DNA of 64,000 nt, from contig NZ_APNG01000015.1 of NCBI RefSeq assembly GCF_040361255.1, positions 50,477 to 114,476 of the forward strand, given 5' to 3'. The translations under genes were made by a program, and so were the position numbers. The notes below the pieces were generated by a model. The model was not told the DNA's origin and searched no databases. It saw nothing but the letters and a program-made list of their open reading frames with translations. Shown here piece by piece: positions 1 to 8,681 of the stretch; the first letter of the stretch is position 1, and each line of letters begins with the position of its first letter. This stretch comes from Salinisphaera sp040361255. Its GTDB lineage: Bacteria > Pseudomonadota > Gammaproteobacteria > Nevskiales > Salinisphaeraceae.

Positions 1-115
1 TGCCGACGCCTTCGAAGCCCGCGACATTCTCAACGATGTCTGGGACGAAGAAGATCTCGAAGACGCCGACGACGAAGGCACGCGCTCGAAAGGCGCGAAC
101 GAGCCGGCTTCCTAA
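1..115 (+). CDS. C-terminal tail of an unidentified protein (5' end outside window)
   Basis: An open frame enters the window from the left (codons in phase with base 2) and stops at TAA 113-115. The visible 37 residues are strongly acidic (the stretch DVWDEEDLEDADDEG is typical) and end in ANEPAS. There is too little sequence to name a family. The stop is followed at once by a perfect hairpin, as expected for the end of a transcription unit. Confidence 0.6.
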   Translation, partial: ADAFEARDILNDVWDEEDLEDADDEGTRSKGANEPAS

Positions 116-128
116 CGCCTGCCAGTCC

Positions 129-159
129 GGGCCACGCCGACGCAGACTCGGCGTGGCCC
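129..159 (+). terminator. Hairpin terminator after the incoming gene
   Basis: A perfect 12-bp inverted repeat (GGGCCACGCCGA at 129-140 and its complement at 148-159) with a 7-nt loop lies 13 nt after the stop codon. Only a short T run follows (168-170), so termination efficiency is uncertain. Confidence 0.6.
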
Positions 160-530
160 AGGCTCGCTTTGTGAACCGGACAAACCTGCGTGCTGCATTA
201 TGTAGGGCACCCCGTGGGCGGTGTCCAGGCCGGCAGATTGTTGGCCAATGAACGCCAAGACACGCGAACAAAGCGAAGCACGGATTGCGCCGGCTCCGGT
301 GGCTTGCCGATCGCACCGGTTTCCCTGAGCAAGTATTGGCTTGCATTCGCGGACCGGTTTCCTTGTTTGACGACGAAAAACCGTTGCTGTCGTACGTTGA
401 TGGAGGCGCCAGTGCCGCGCTGTTTGAGCGCGCGACTTACGCCCGTATTCTGTCTGCACATGAACGCGAACAGGCGCACCGACGGCCGAAGGCCGATCGT
501 TAAAAACGCACGTGCGCTGTGTTCAAACCC
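160..530. other. Non-coding stretch with decayed intergenic repeat modules
   Basis: No convincing gene is present; short frames here lack a ribosome site and a plausible protein. Two stretches (about 246-268 and 333-353, the latter with GCATTCGCGGAC) resemble decayed copies of the B arms of the intergenic repeats seen at 25.4 and 31.1 kb, lying in opposite orientations. Confidence 0.4.
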
Positions 531-560
531 AAAAAAAAACGCCGGCACGTAGCCGGCGTT
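531..560 (-). terminator. Rho-independent terminator of the M23 peptidase gene
   Basis: Arms AACGCCGGC (538-546) and GCCGGCGTT (552-560) form a 9-bp stem with a 5-nt loop. Read on the minus strand the hairpin is followed by an uninterrupted T run (complement of the A run 531-539). It lies 39 nt beyond the stop of the upstream minus-strand gene. Confidence 0.9.
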
Positions 561-598
561 GCTGTTCGGGGCTCGCGATTGTGCGGCGCGGTGCGCGA

Positions 599-2101
599 CT
601 AGGCGTTCGTGTCGGTCGAGACCACGCAGAACAGTTCGGCCAGCGAATGGCGGCGCCGCGAGTTCTCCGGCGCCAGCGCGAAGGTCGCGTTGACCGTGCT
701 CGCCTGGGTACAGCCGTGACGGGCATCCACGCCGGTGCTCGAGGCAATGAGCGTATGCGGCATGTCGGGGACATTATCCAGGGCCGCGACCAATGGCTGA
801 ATACGGTTGGTATAGGCCGCCAGGCGGGATTTGGGCAAGGGGTGGCCGTCCGGCAGCTTCATGGTCAACGGGTTGTGGGGGTGGCCATTCAGGCGGATTT
901 CATAGTGCAGATGCGGGCCGGTGGCTTCGCCGGTCGCGCCGACATAGCCGATGATCTGGCCCTTGCTGACATGGTCGCCACGCTTGAGGCCCTTGGCGAA
1001 CTTGTACATATGCCCATAGCGGGTCGAATAGCCGTCGAAATGGGTCAGCTGCACGATCCGTCCATAGCCGTGGCGACGGCCGACGAATTTCACCACGCCA
1101 TCGCCGGCGGCATGAATCGGCGTACCGCGCGGTGCGGCCATATCCACGCCCCAGTGCGGACGCCGGATATGCAGGATCGGATGCATGCGATCGGGATTGA
1201 ACGGCGAACTGATTCGCGAGTAATTCACCGGATGGCGCGACAGCGACGGCTCGTAGGCATGGCCTTCGGCGTCGTAATAGCGGGCGTCGCCGTCCTCGTC
1301 GATGGCCCGAAAGGCTTTCAGGTTCTGGCCGCCGGTGGTGATGCTCGCCGCGATTACCGGGCCCAGCGCCACGCGCTCACCCTGGGCATATTCGGCATCA
1401 TAGACCACGCTGAAGCGATCGCCCGGGTGCATATGCCGAGACAGATTGGCCCGGTAGCGATAGATATGGGCCAGTTGTGTCGCCACCCCGGCGGGTACGC
1501 CGGCTTCGGCCAGTGACTGGGCAAGGGAGCCGTCGACCGTACCGCGGGCCGTCATGCGCCGGGTCTGGGTTTTCAGGTGCACGATCTCGGCCTCGAGTGC
1601 GCCCGGGCCGCCGTCACTGTCCAGCCCCGAGCGGGCGATCGAGAGCGTATCGACCGCATTGAGCTTGAAGCGGAGTTCGGCCAGCCGGCCATCGGTGGTC
1701 TTGCGCAGTTCCAGGGTATTGCCCGGGCGCAGGCGTTTGAGCGGGTCGACGATATCGCCCAGGCCGACCAGGGCCATGAGCTCGCGTGCGGGCAGGCCGG
1801 CGCGTTCGAAGATCCGTGACAGCGAATCCCCCGGGGCGACCGTGATTTCGCGCCAGGGCGTGATCTCGGGCGCGCTTTTGGCCAGCAGCGCCTGGCGTTC
1901 GTCGGGGCCGAGTTCGTCGGCGAGTTGGGGCCGGGATTCGTGCGTGCCCAGGGCAGTACCGCTATCGAATGCGGTGGCATGAAGTCCGGCCTCGGCGCCA
2001 TGCGAGAACGGATTTGCATGAACACTGGTGCCCATGCACACAAACAAACTCATACCCAGCGCGCCGTGTGTACCGGCCCGCAGAAAATTCGACCAACGCA
2101 T
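599..2101 (-). CDS. M23 family metallopeptidase with LysM/OapA-like domain (MepM-type peptidoglycan hydrolase)
   Basis: A 500-residue periplasmic endopeptidase predicted to cut peptide cross-links in murein. Residues 1-29 look like a signal sequence ending VHA. A LysM/OapA-like segment begins near residue 86 (ITVAPGDSLSRIFERAGL). The lysostaphin-type M23 domain covers about 295-415, with zinc ligands visible as H316 and D320 (HWGVD) and H399 (GPHLHYE). This layout matches MepM/NlpD-type cell-wall hydrolases, and length is normal for MepM-like proteins. ATG 2101 is supported by GAGGG six bases upstream. The last 50 residues or so contain two cysteines and are less conserved in style. The gene appears monocistronic and ends at a strong terminator. 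Confidence 0.92.
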   Translation of the reverse strand: MRWSNFLRAGTHGALGMSLFVCMGTSVHANPFSHGAEAGLHATAFDSGTALGTHESRPQLADELGPDERQALLAKSAPEITPWREITVAPGDSLSRIFERAGLPARELMALVGLGDIVDPLKRLRPGNTLELRKTTDGRLAELRFKLNAVDTLSIARSGLDSDGGPGALEAEIVHLKTQTRRMTARGTVDGSLAQSLAEAGVPAGVATQLAHIYRYRANLSRHMHPGDRFSVVYDAEYAQGERVALGPVIAASITTGGQNLKAFRAIDEDGDARYYDAEGHAYEPSLSRHPVNYSRISSPFNPDRMHPILHIRRPHWGVDMAAPRGTPIHAAGDGVVKFVGRRHGYGRIVQLTHFDGYSTRYGHMYKFAKGLKRGDHVSKGQIIGYVGATGEATGPHLHYEIRLNGHPHNPLTMKLPDGHPLPKSRLAAYTNRIQPLVAALDNVPDMPHTLIASSTGVDARHGCTQASTVNATFALAPENSRRRHSLAELFCVVSTDTNA

Positions 2102-2483
2102 TCAATACCCTCGGTCTTTCTCGCGCTCTTGCACGATGAAATTATCGCCCGACAGTCGTCTTCGACATGCCATGGAGGCGAAAAGTTTCGTCGCAGTTGC
2201 CACTGTGCGCCCGGTCCCCACCGAAGCGTGCTGCCAAACCGCTCGTGAGCGCAGAGTTATACAGTAACATCGCGGCGAACACGAGCCCACGCTGCGATAA
2301 CCTGCGCTTCGCGACGCGCGTCAGCTGTATCGGCGGGCCATGTTTTCGCTTTACCTTTGGGGGTTAACGCGGCGTTGATCGGGCAACGCCTGAACTGTGG
2401 CAGCCGCGCGGGCCCGCGGGCGAATCGGGTCGTCGTGCGCGCGATGGCCGATTGGCGGCGATGTCGTCGGCCGGGTACGCGTT
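2102..2483. other. Intergenic region between the M23 peptidase gene and the efflux operon
   Basis: No gene is supported here. On the minus strand there is a TATAAC hexamer (complement of 2256-2261) about 155 nt before the peptidase start that could be a -10 element, but no good -35 partner was found. No clear terminator was seen after emrB. Confidence 0.4.
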
Positions 2484-4007
2484 TCACTCGTTCGGCCGGG
2501 ACAGCCAGATGAGTACGGTCAGGCCGATGAAGATCACCCCGGCCAGGTAATACATCTCGTTGAGGCCGAGCATGAACGACTGCTCCGAAATCACGCGTGC
2601 CAGCGCGCCGTAGGACTGCTGTTCGCTCATTCCCTGGGCCTGTGCCTGAGCAAGCCATTGCTGGGTGAGCGGGTCGGTGACCGAGGTATGCGCCGAGAGC
2701 ACATGATCGTGATAGGCCTGGCGGCGATCCCACATCGTGACCGACAATGACGTGCCGAAGCTCAGCGCGATCAGGCGCATGAAGTTGAACAGCCCCGACG
2801 CGCTGGCTACCTTGCTGGCAGGCAGGCCGGTCAACGACAGCGTGATCAGCGGAATGAAGAAACAGGCCAGACCGATGCCCCAGGGCAGACGGGTGAGAAA
2901 CAGGCGCTCGAAATTGATCTGGGTATTCGCATCCGCCTTGAGAAACGACAGTCCGGCGAACAGCAACATGCCGAAGGTGACGATGAAACGCAGATCGATC
3001 TTGTCGGTCAGGCGGCCCACGATCGGCGAGAAGATTGCGCCCATCAGTCCGAGCGAGGCCGTGGTGATACCGGCCCAGGTGGGCGTATAGCCCTGTTCGT
3101 TCTGTAGCCATAAGGGCAGCAGAACGACGCCCGCGAAATAGGTCATGAAGCCCAGCGTTACGCACAGCGTGGCCACGGTGAAATTACGGCGACCGAACAG
3201 CCTGAGATCGACCACCGGGTTGTCGTCGGTCAATTCCCAGACCACGAAAAAGGCCAGAAACACGGTCGCGGTGATCGCCAGCACGACGATGAAGGTGGAC
3301 TGGAACCAGGCTTCATCGTTGCCCTTGTCGAGCATGACCTGGAGCGCGCCCACACCCACGATCAGCAGTGCGAGCCCCACGAGGTCGATAGGCAGGCGCT
3401 GGGTTTCGGTTTCCCGGTTGCGCAGCACCAGCCAGGTGCCGGCTGCGGCGAACGCGCCCACCGGCACGTTGATATAGAAAATCCACGACCAGCTGATGTT
3501 GTCGGTGATCCAGCCGCCGAGAATCGGCCCGGCCACCGGCCCGACCACCGCGGTCATGCCCCAGATGCCATTGGCGAAGCCGCGCTTGTCGGGTGGATAG
3601 TTGGCCAGCAGCAGGCTCTGCGACAGCGGAATCATCGGCCCGGCGACCACCCCCTGGGCGGCACGCATGACCAGCAGCATCACGAAGGAACCGGACAGGC
3701 CACATAGAAACGAAAACAGAGTGAACAGCACCGTGCACCACACGAACAGCTTCACTTCGCCGACCCGTTTAGCCATCCAGCCGGACACGGGTACGGCAAT
3801 GGCGTTGGCCACCGCAAAGGAGGTGATCACCCAGGTGCCCTGGCTGGTGGAGACGCCCAGATTGCCGGCGATGGCCGGGATCGACACATTCGCGATCGAC
3901 ACATCGAGCACATTCATGAATACCGCCAGCGCGAGGCTGAGCGTCACGACGAACAGCGCACCGGCGGGCAGCGGCGGGTGCGTGTTGTCGTCCTGCGCGG
4001 TACTCAT
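2484..4007 (-). CDS. emrB: EmrB/QacA-type MFS drug efflux pump (DHA2, 14 TM)
   Basis: The inner-membrane proton-driven pump of a tripartite drug exporter. The 507-residue length equals E. coli EmrB (about 512). The N-terminal MNVLDVSIANVSIPAIAGNLG-type helix 1 motif and GRLTDKIDLR (MFS motif A-like) are visible, with about fourteen hydrophobic segments across the chain. Its start codon overlaps the stop of the adaptor gene by 4 bases (4004-4007), indicating translational coupling. It is the last gene of an outer-membrane factor / adaptor / pump operon. Substrates cannot be read from sequence; hydrophobic toxins, uncouplers and fatty acids are typical for the family. Confidence 0.93.
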   Translation of the reverse strand: MSTAQDDNTHPPLPAGALFVVTLSLALAVFMNVLDVSIANVSIPAIAGNLGVSTSQGTWVITSFAVANAIAVPVSGWMAKRVGEVKLFVWCTVLFTLFSFLCGLSGSFVMLLVMRAAQGVVAGPMIPLSQSLLLANYPPDKRGFANGIWGMTAVVGPVAGPILGGWITDNISWSWIFYINVPVGAFAAAGTWLVLRNRETETQRLPIDLVGLALLIVGVGALQVMLDKGNDEAWFQSTFIVVLAITATVFLAFFVVWELTDDNPVVDLRLFGRRNFTVATLCVTLGFMTYFAGVVLLPLWLQNEQGYTPTWAGITTASLGLMGAIFSPIVGRLTDKIDLRFIVTFGMLLFAGLSFLKADANTQINFERLFLTRLPWGIGLACFFIPLITLSLTGLPASKVASASGLFNFMRLIALSFGTSLSVTMWDRRQAYHDHVLSAHTSVTDPLTQQWLAQAQAQGMSEQQSYGALARVISEQSFMLGLNEMYYLAGVIFIGLTVLIWLSRPNE

Positions 4008-5236
4008 GGGTGGGCGGTAAGCCGGCCGATCGTGTTCGCCGGGGCGCGGGCGGTGGTCTTGGGGTCGCCGTCGTTGGTGGCGATGATACGGTCGATGATC
4101 GCGGCCGCGCCGTCCTCGCGCTGGCGATAGACATCGGTACGCAGCCGTGCCTTGTCGCGTGCCGCCTCGGCCAGCGGACGGCCGCTGCTATCGTGCAGAT
4201 CCACGCTTACGTGCATCGACAGCCCCAGCCGCAGCGGATGCTGCTTGAGTTCGTCGCCGCTGAGCACGATACGCACCGGCACACGCCGTACGATCTTGAT
4301 CCAGTTGCCGGACGCATTCTGTGGCGGTAGCAGTTCGAAGGCCGCGCCCGTGCCGGGACTGATGCCGGCGACATGACCGTGGTAGACGGCCTCGTCGCCA
4401 TAGAAATCCGCATACACGGTCGCGGGCTGGTCGATACGCATCGCCGCCAGCTGGGTTTCCTTGAAGTTGGCGTTTACCCACACCTGATCGATAGGCACGA
4501 TCGAGAGCATTGGCTTGCCCGGCTCGACGCGCTGGCCGAGCTGCACATCGCGCTGGGCGACGTAGCCAGCCACCGGCGCCGGCACCCGGCTGCGCTGGAC
4601 ATCCAGATAGGCCGAACGCAGCTGGGCCGCGGCCTCGCGTACCGCAGGATGGCCGCGCAGCGTAGTGCCCTCGGTCTGGGCTTCGAGTTCGCCCAGCCGG
4701 TGCCGGGCTGCGGACAGCGCCGAGCGTGCCTGCTCGAAATCCGAGCGACTGTGTTCGTAGGCCTTGCGGGTGACACCATGGACCTTGAGCAGCTTCTGAT
4801 CGCGTTCGTAGTCGCGCCGGGCCTGGGTAAGCTGGGTCTGGCGCATGTCGACGGTGGCGCGCTGCTCATCGGCCTGGGCGAACAGCTGGTGCACCTGGCG
4901 TACGGTCTGGGCCAGATGGGCGCTGGCGCGCTCCAGCGCGTTGTCGACATCGGTATCGTCGAGTTCGATGACGGTATCGCCGGCTTCCACGCGGTCGGTA
5001 TCTTCGGCATAGATGGCGGTGACCGTACCCGCGCGTTGCGGGGCCAGCATCACCCGATTGCCGTGGACGTAGGCGTCGTCGGTGTCGGCATAGAACTGGG
5101 CGACGAGAAAGTAATAGGCCGCATAGGCCACGCCGATCAATATGAACAACGCCGCCAGGCCCAGCAGATACCACTTGCGGCGGCTGTTGCCGGAGCGGGG
5201 CAGTTCACGGTCGGTCGAAGTAGCAGCATCGGCCAT
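4004..5236 (-). CDS. emrA: EmrA/HlyD-type periplasmic adaptor
   Basis: Membrane-fusion protein of the efflux system. One N-terminal membrane helix (about residues 25-47, LGLAALFILIGVAYAAYYFL) anchors it in the inner membrane. It is followed by a biotinyl-lipoyl half-motif (VTAIYAEDTDRVEAGDTVIEL), a long alpha-hairpin rich in Q, R and A, the second lipoyl half (SRVPAPVAGYVAQRDVQLGQ) and a beta-barrel. This is the EmrA architecture and links EmrB to the outer-membrane factor. Two in-frame ATGs exist; the second (5236) has AGGA spaced 6 nt and is preferred over 5242. It overlaps emrB by 4 bp and follows the outer-membrane gene after about 80 nt. Confidence 0.92.
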   Translation of the reverse strand: MADAATSTDRELPRSGNSRRKWYLLGLAALFILIGVAYAAYYFLVAQFYADTDDAYVHGNRVMLAPQRAGTVTAIYAEDTDRVEAGDTVIELDDTDVDNALERASAHLAQTVRQVHQLFAQADEQRATVDMRQTQLTQARRDYERDQKLLKVHGVTRKAYEHSRSDFEQARSALSAARHRLGELEAQTEGTTLRGHPAVREAAAQLRSAYLDVQRSRVPAPVAGYVAQRDVQLGQRVEPGKPMLSIVPIDQVWVNANFKETQLAAMRIDQPATVYADFYGDEAVYHGHVAGISPGTGAAFELLPPQNASGNWIKIVRRVPVRIVLSGDELKQHPLRLGLSMHVSVDLHDSSGRPLAEAARDKARLRTDVYRQREDGAAAIIDRIIATNDGDPKTTARAPANTIGRLTAHP

Positions 5237-5315
5237 GGGCATTCCTGATTATTGATTCAGCATCGAGACAACGAACGGCGTCCGCTGCCCACAACGATCG
5301 AGCACAGGCGCGGCG

Positions 5316-6860
5316 TCAGCCGGGCCGATCCGTGCTCATACGGCGTGGTTTGGCGGGGCGGGCGTCGGCCATGTCGAGCGGATCGTCGGCATTCCACCAA
5401 CCGCCGCCGAGTGCGCGAAACAACGCAGCGCTATCGCTATAGCGGGTCACGCGTGCATCGACCACGTCCAGGAGCGTGTCCTGGTATTGGACCTGGGCGG
5501 TATACAAGGCGATATACGTGGCCGCGCCGTTATCGACCCGGGCGCGCACGGTATCGAGGTTGCGTCGCGCCTGGTCGGCCGCTGTTTGTTGGGCTTCGAG
5601 CGCGCGTGCATCGGATTCCAGCGAGCGCAGGCTGTCTGCCACATCGCCGAAGGCAGCGAGCACGGTCGCACGATAATCCGCAAGGGCAGCGACATAGGCA
5701 TCGCCCGCGGCACGTTTTTGTGCACGCAGGCGGCCGCCCGCGAACAGCGGCGCGCTCGCCGAAGCACCGAGCTGCCAGAGTGCCGTCACCGGATCGCTCA
5801 AATCGCCCAGGCTCAGGCCTTCGCGGCTGTAGTAGGCGCCGATCGAGACATCCGGCAACAGGTTGGCCGCAGCAATGCCGATCTGGGCGCTGGCGGCGTG
5901 CACCATGGCCTCGGCGGCGAGAATGTCCGGGCGCTGGCGCACCAGCGCGCTGGGCAGGCTTACCGGCAGCGTGGCGGGCAGGGTGAGGTCGTCGATATGA
6001 AAGTGCGGGTCGGCGAATGTACCCGGTGTCGATCCGGTGAGTACCGCCAGCCGGTTGACCGCGATCGCACGCTGTTTGCGCAGGGGCTCGAGCGAGGCAC
6101 GGGTACGCGCCAGCCGGGTCTGTATCTGAGCGGCGTCGGCGTCGACCGCTACCCCGTATTCGATCTGGCGGTCGACGATATCCAGCGTACGTTGCTGGCT
6201 ATCGATGATCTGTTTTGTGGTATCGATCGCGGCGTTGACCCCGGCTTCGGCGATCGCGCTGGCCACGATGTTGTTGATGAGGGTGACGTAGGCATCGAGC
6301 GCTTCGAAGCGGGCGAAATCCAGGCGCGCCTGGGTCTGTTCGATCTCGCGCCGGGTCTTGCCGAAGATATCGAGATCGTAACGGGCGCTGATTCGCCCCT
6401 GATAGAGATTGAAGGTATTGATGAACGATGGATCGTCGATACCCAGTTCGATGCCGCTGGCCCGTTGGCGTGAGACCCCGGCCGAGGCATCGACCTGCGG
6501 CAGCAGCGCGGCGCGTCCGGCAACGACCGCTTGCTGGGCGGACTGCAGGCGTGCGCGTGCTGCGGCGAGTGTCGGGCTGTCGGCCAGCGCGTTTTCGATC
6601 AGCCGATCGAGTTTGTCCGAGCCGAACACTCGATACCAGTCGGCGCGGACCTCGCCGGCGCGTTCGAACATCTGTGCCTCACCCGACGCGGTCGGCGCGG
6701 TATCGGGCGCCACGGTGTAGGCCTGATCGCCGGGCGTATCGGGGCGCTCGTAATCCGGGCCCACGACACAGCCGCCGAGCAATAACAGCCCGGCAAGGCT
6801 GGCCATGACGCCCGCGCGCGAAGCGCATGCGCCGATCCGGAAAAGGGGTGTCGATGCCAT
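5316..6860 (-). CDS. NodT/OprM-type outer-membrane efflux lipoprotein
   Basis: The outer-membrane channel of the Emr-type system, TolC superfamily (two OEP repeats). 514 residues with a lipobox LLGGC, putting the lipidated cysteine at residue 31; the mature protein starts CVVGPDYERPD, a hallmark of the NodT subfamily. Long helical segments rich in A, R, Q and D follow in two repeats. First gene of the three-gene operon, 80 nt before emrA. A downstream in-frame Met19 still leaves a short signal peptide, so the exact start is not certain. A palindrome-containing promoter lies about 52 nt upstream. Confidence 0.93.
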   Translation of the reverse strand: MASTPLFRIGACASRAGVMASLAGLLLLGGCVVGPDYERPDTPGDQAYTVAPDTAPTASGEAQMFERAGEVRADWYRVFGSDKLDRLIENALADSPTLAAARARLQSAQQAVVAGRAALLPQVDASAGVSRQRASGIELGIDDPSFINTFNLYQGRISARYDLDIFGKTRREIEQTQARLDFARFEALDAYVTLINNIVASAIAEAGVNAAIDTTKQIIDSQQRTLDIVDRQIEYGVAVDADAAQIQTRLARTRASLEPLRKQRAIAVNRLAVLTGSTPGTFADPHFHIDDLTLPATLPVSLPSALVRQRPDILAAEAMVHAASAQIGIAAANLLPDVSIGAYYSREGLSLGDLSDPVTALWQLGASASAPLFAGGRLRAQKRAAGDAYVAALADYRATVLAAFGDVADSLRSLESDARALEAQQTAADQARRNLDTVRARVDNGAATYIALYTAQVQYQDTLLDVVDARVTRYSDSAALFRALGGGWWNADDPLDMADARPAKPRRMSTDRPG

Positions 6861-6911
6861 GGCACTCGATGATGAAAAGTGCGAGAGCGGGAGCGCTCAT
6901 TCGAGCGCCAA

Positions 6912-6939
6912 GTTATGTGCATATGACAATATTTGTCAA
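6912..6939 (-). promoter_or_regulatory. Probable promoter and operator of the Emr-type efflux operon
   Basis: On the minus strand TTGACA (complement of 6934-6939) is followed after 16 nt by CATAAC (complement of 6912-6917), a good sigma-70 arrangement about 50 nt before the outer-membrane factor start. The -35 box lies inside the palindrome TGACA-N5-TGTCA (6924-6938). This is the position where a TetR- or MarR-type repressor would sit. No regulator gene is adjacent, so the controlling protein would act from elsewhere. The promoter assignment is sequence-based inference. Confidence 0.6.
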
Positions 6940-7065
6940 ATACACCAACGGAGATAGCAGCGCACCACGCCATGCCGGCGGTCCAGCTGCGGCGGCGGGC
7001 AGGTCGGCTGCCGGGTACGTGGTCACACGATAGCGAGCGGGCGTGGCGCGATTGTTGCTATATGA

Positions 7066-7088
7066 CGTTTGGGTCAATGCCCCAAACG
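7066..7088. promoter_or_regulatory. Inverted repeat upstream of the APC permease
   Basis: Perfect 8-bp arms CGTTTGGG (7066-7073) and CCCAAACG (7081-7088) are separated by 7 nt, 72 nt before the permease start. It could be an operator or a leader hairpin; there is no T run, so it is not a normal terminator. Confidence 0.35.
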
Positions 7089-7159
7089 ACGCGTCGGTGC
7101 TAATCTGCGTGACAGGGGCAAGCGTAGACGGTCAATCGGCCTGCGGGCCAGGGGGAATC

Positions 7160-8563
7160 ATGAGCATGAGTGGGGAAACGCCACGCTTCGTGCGGGTACT
7201 GGCGCGCAAGGACGTACTGGCGTTGGCGTTCGGCGCGATGATCGGCTGGGGCTGGATCGTGATGACCGGCACCTGGATTCTCTCGGCCGGCAGTCTGGGC
7301 GCGGTCGGGGCGTTTTTGATCGGCGGCGTGGCCATCGTGCTCGTCGGGCTGACCTACGCCGAACTTGCCGCAGCGATGCCGCAGGCCGGTGGCGAGCATG
7401 TCTACAGTTACCGCGGGCTCGGCCATCTGGCTTCGTTCGTATGCACCTGGGCGATCGTGCTCGGCTATATGACCGTCGTCTCCTTCGAGGCGGTGGCCTT
7501 GCCGACGGTCGTGGAGAACATTCTGCCCGGTTACAGCATGGGCCATCTGTGGACGATCGCCGGCTGGGATGTCGAGGCCACATGGGTGGCGGTCGGTGTC
7601 GCCGGCTCGCTGCTGATGATGTGGGTCAACTATATTGGTATCCGGACCGCGGCGCTGGTGCAGAAGCTGGTGACGCTGATGATCGTGGCGGTGGGTCTGC
7701 TGTTTCTCACCGGTGCGCTGTTCAGCGGCGAGGGTGGCAATCTGGCGCCGCTTTTCACCGGCGAGGTCAGTGTGGCGGGCGGCATCATGAGCGTGCTGGT
7801 GATGGTGCCGTTCATGTTCGTGGGTTTCGACGTGATCCCGCAGGCCGCCGAGGAAATCGATCTGCCGCATCGGGATATCGGCCGGTTGCTGGTGTTTTCG
7901 GTACTGCTGGCGGTGTTCTGGTACGCCGCGATCATCTTCGGCACCGGCTATGTGCTTTCGCCCGATGGGATCGATCCGGATTCGCTGGCGGTGCCGGATG
8001 CCATGGCAGCGGCGTTTTCCAGCGCCTGGGCGGGCAAGCTGATGGTGCTGGCGGGCATGGCCGGTATCATTACCAGCTGGAATGCTTTCTATATCGGCGG
8101 TTCGCGCGCAATTTACGCGCTTGCCAAGGCCGATATGCTGCCGCGCGTATTCGGCGAACTGCATCCGCGCTACAACACCCCGGCGAATGCGATTCTGCTT
8201 ATCGGCGTGGTGACGTCGCTCGCGCCGTTTCTCGGGCGCAGCGCCATGGTCTGGCTGGTGGATGCCGGCGGACTGGGTATCGTGCTCGCGTATCTGTTCG
8301 TGGCGGCATCGTTTCTGGTGTTGCGCTATCGCGAGCCGGACATGCCGCGACCGTTTGTGGTGCCTGCAGGCAAAGTCGTCGGTATAGTTGCCATTGTGCT
8401 ATCGATCGCGCTGGTCGTGCTGTATCTGCCCGGTAGTCCGTCGGCGCTGCTGCCGGTGGAATGGCTGATATTCGGGGTATGGATGCTCGGCGGTGCAGCA
8501 ATGTACGTCTGGGCTCGTGTACGCTACGGCGTACATGCGCCGCAGGACTCGGCGCACACATAG
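7160..8563 (+). CDS. APC superfamily amino-acid permease
   Basis: Inner-membrane transporter of 467 residues with about twelve hydrophobic segments. The first helix contains the broken GAMIGWGWIVMTGTW motif, equivalent to the substrate-binding G-rich break of APC transporters, and PQAGGEHVYSYRGLG in helix 3 is typical for the family. The ATG at 7160 is chosen because GGGGGAA lies just upstream; the open frame extends further 5' but that part (residues such as LLLYDVWVNAPND) does not look like permease sequence. Substrate is not predictable. It stands alone, divergent from the Emr operon. Confidence 0.9.
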   Translation: MSMSGETPRFVRVLARKDVLALAFGAMIGWGWIVMTGTWILSAGSLGAVGAFLIGGVAIVLVGLTYAELAAAMPQAGGEHVYSYRGLGHLASFVCTWAIVLGYMTVVSFEAVALPTVVENILPGYSMGHLWTIAGWDVEATWVAVGVAGSLLMMWVNYIGIRTAALVQKLVTLMIVAVGLLFLTGALFSGEGGNLAPLFTGEVSVAGGIMSVLVMVPFMFVGFDVIPQAAEEIDLPHRDIGRLLVFSVLLAVFWYAAIIFGTGYVLSPDGIDPDSLAVPDAMAAAFSSAWAGKLMVLAGMAGIITSWNAFYIGGSRAIYALAKADMLPRVFGELHPRYNTPANAILLIGVVTSLAPFLGRSAMVWLVDAGGLGIVLAYLFVAASFLVLRYREPDMPRPFVVPAGKVVGIVAIVLSIALVVLYLPGSPSALLPVEWLIFGVWMLGGAAMYVWARVRYGVHAPQDSAHT

Positions 8564-8681
8564 CACCATGGGGGAAGCGGGCCGGGCGCGCGCTATTTGA
8601 TCGCGATTCAGGGTCTGGTAAAAAGCGTTCTTAAAAGAGGGGTAGGCGGTCGACCGTTCGACCGCGATGCAAGGATTGACC

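Noticed and set aside
2257..3165. A minus-strand frame running over emrB's 3' part and beyond
   Set aside because: It is a different frame of the emrB region with an arginine/alanine-rich shadow sequence.
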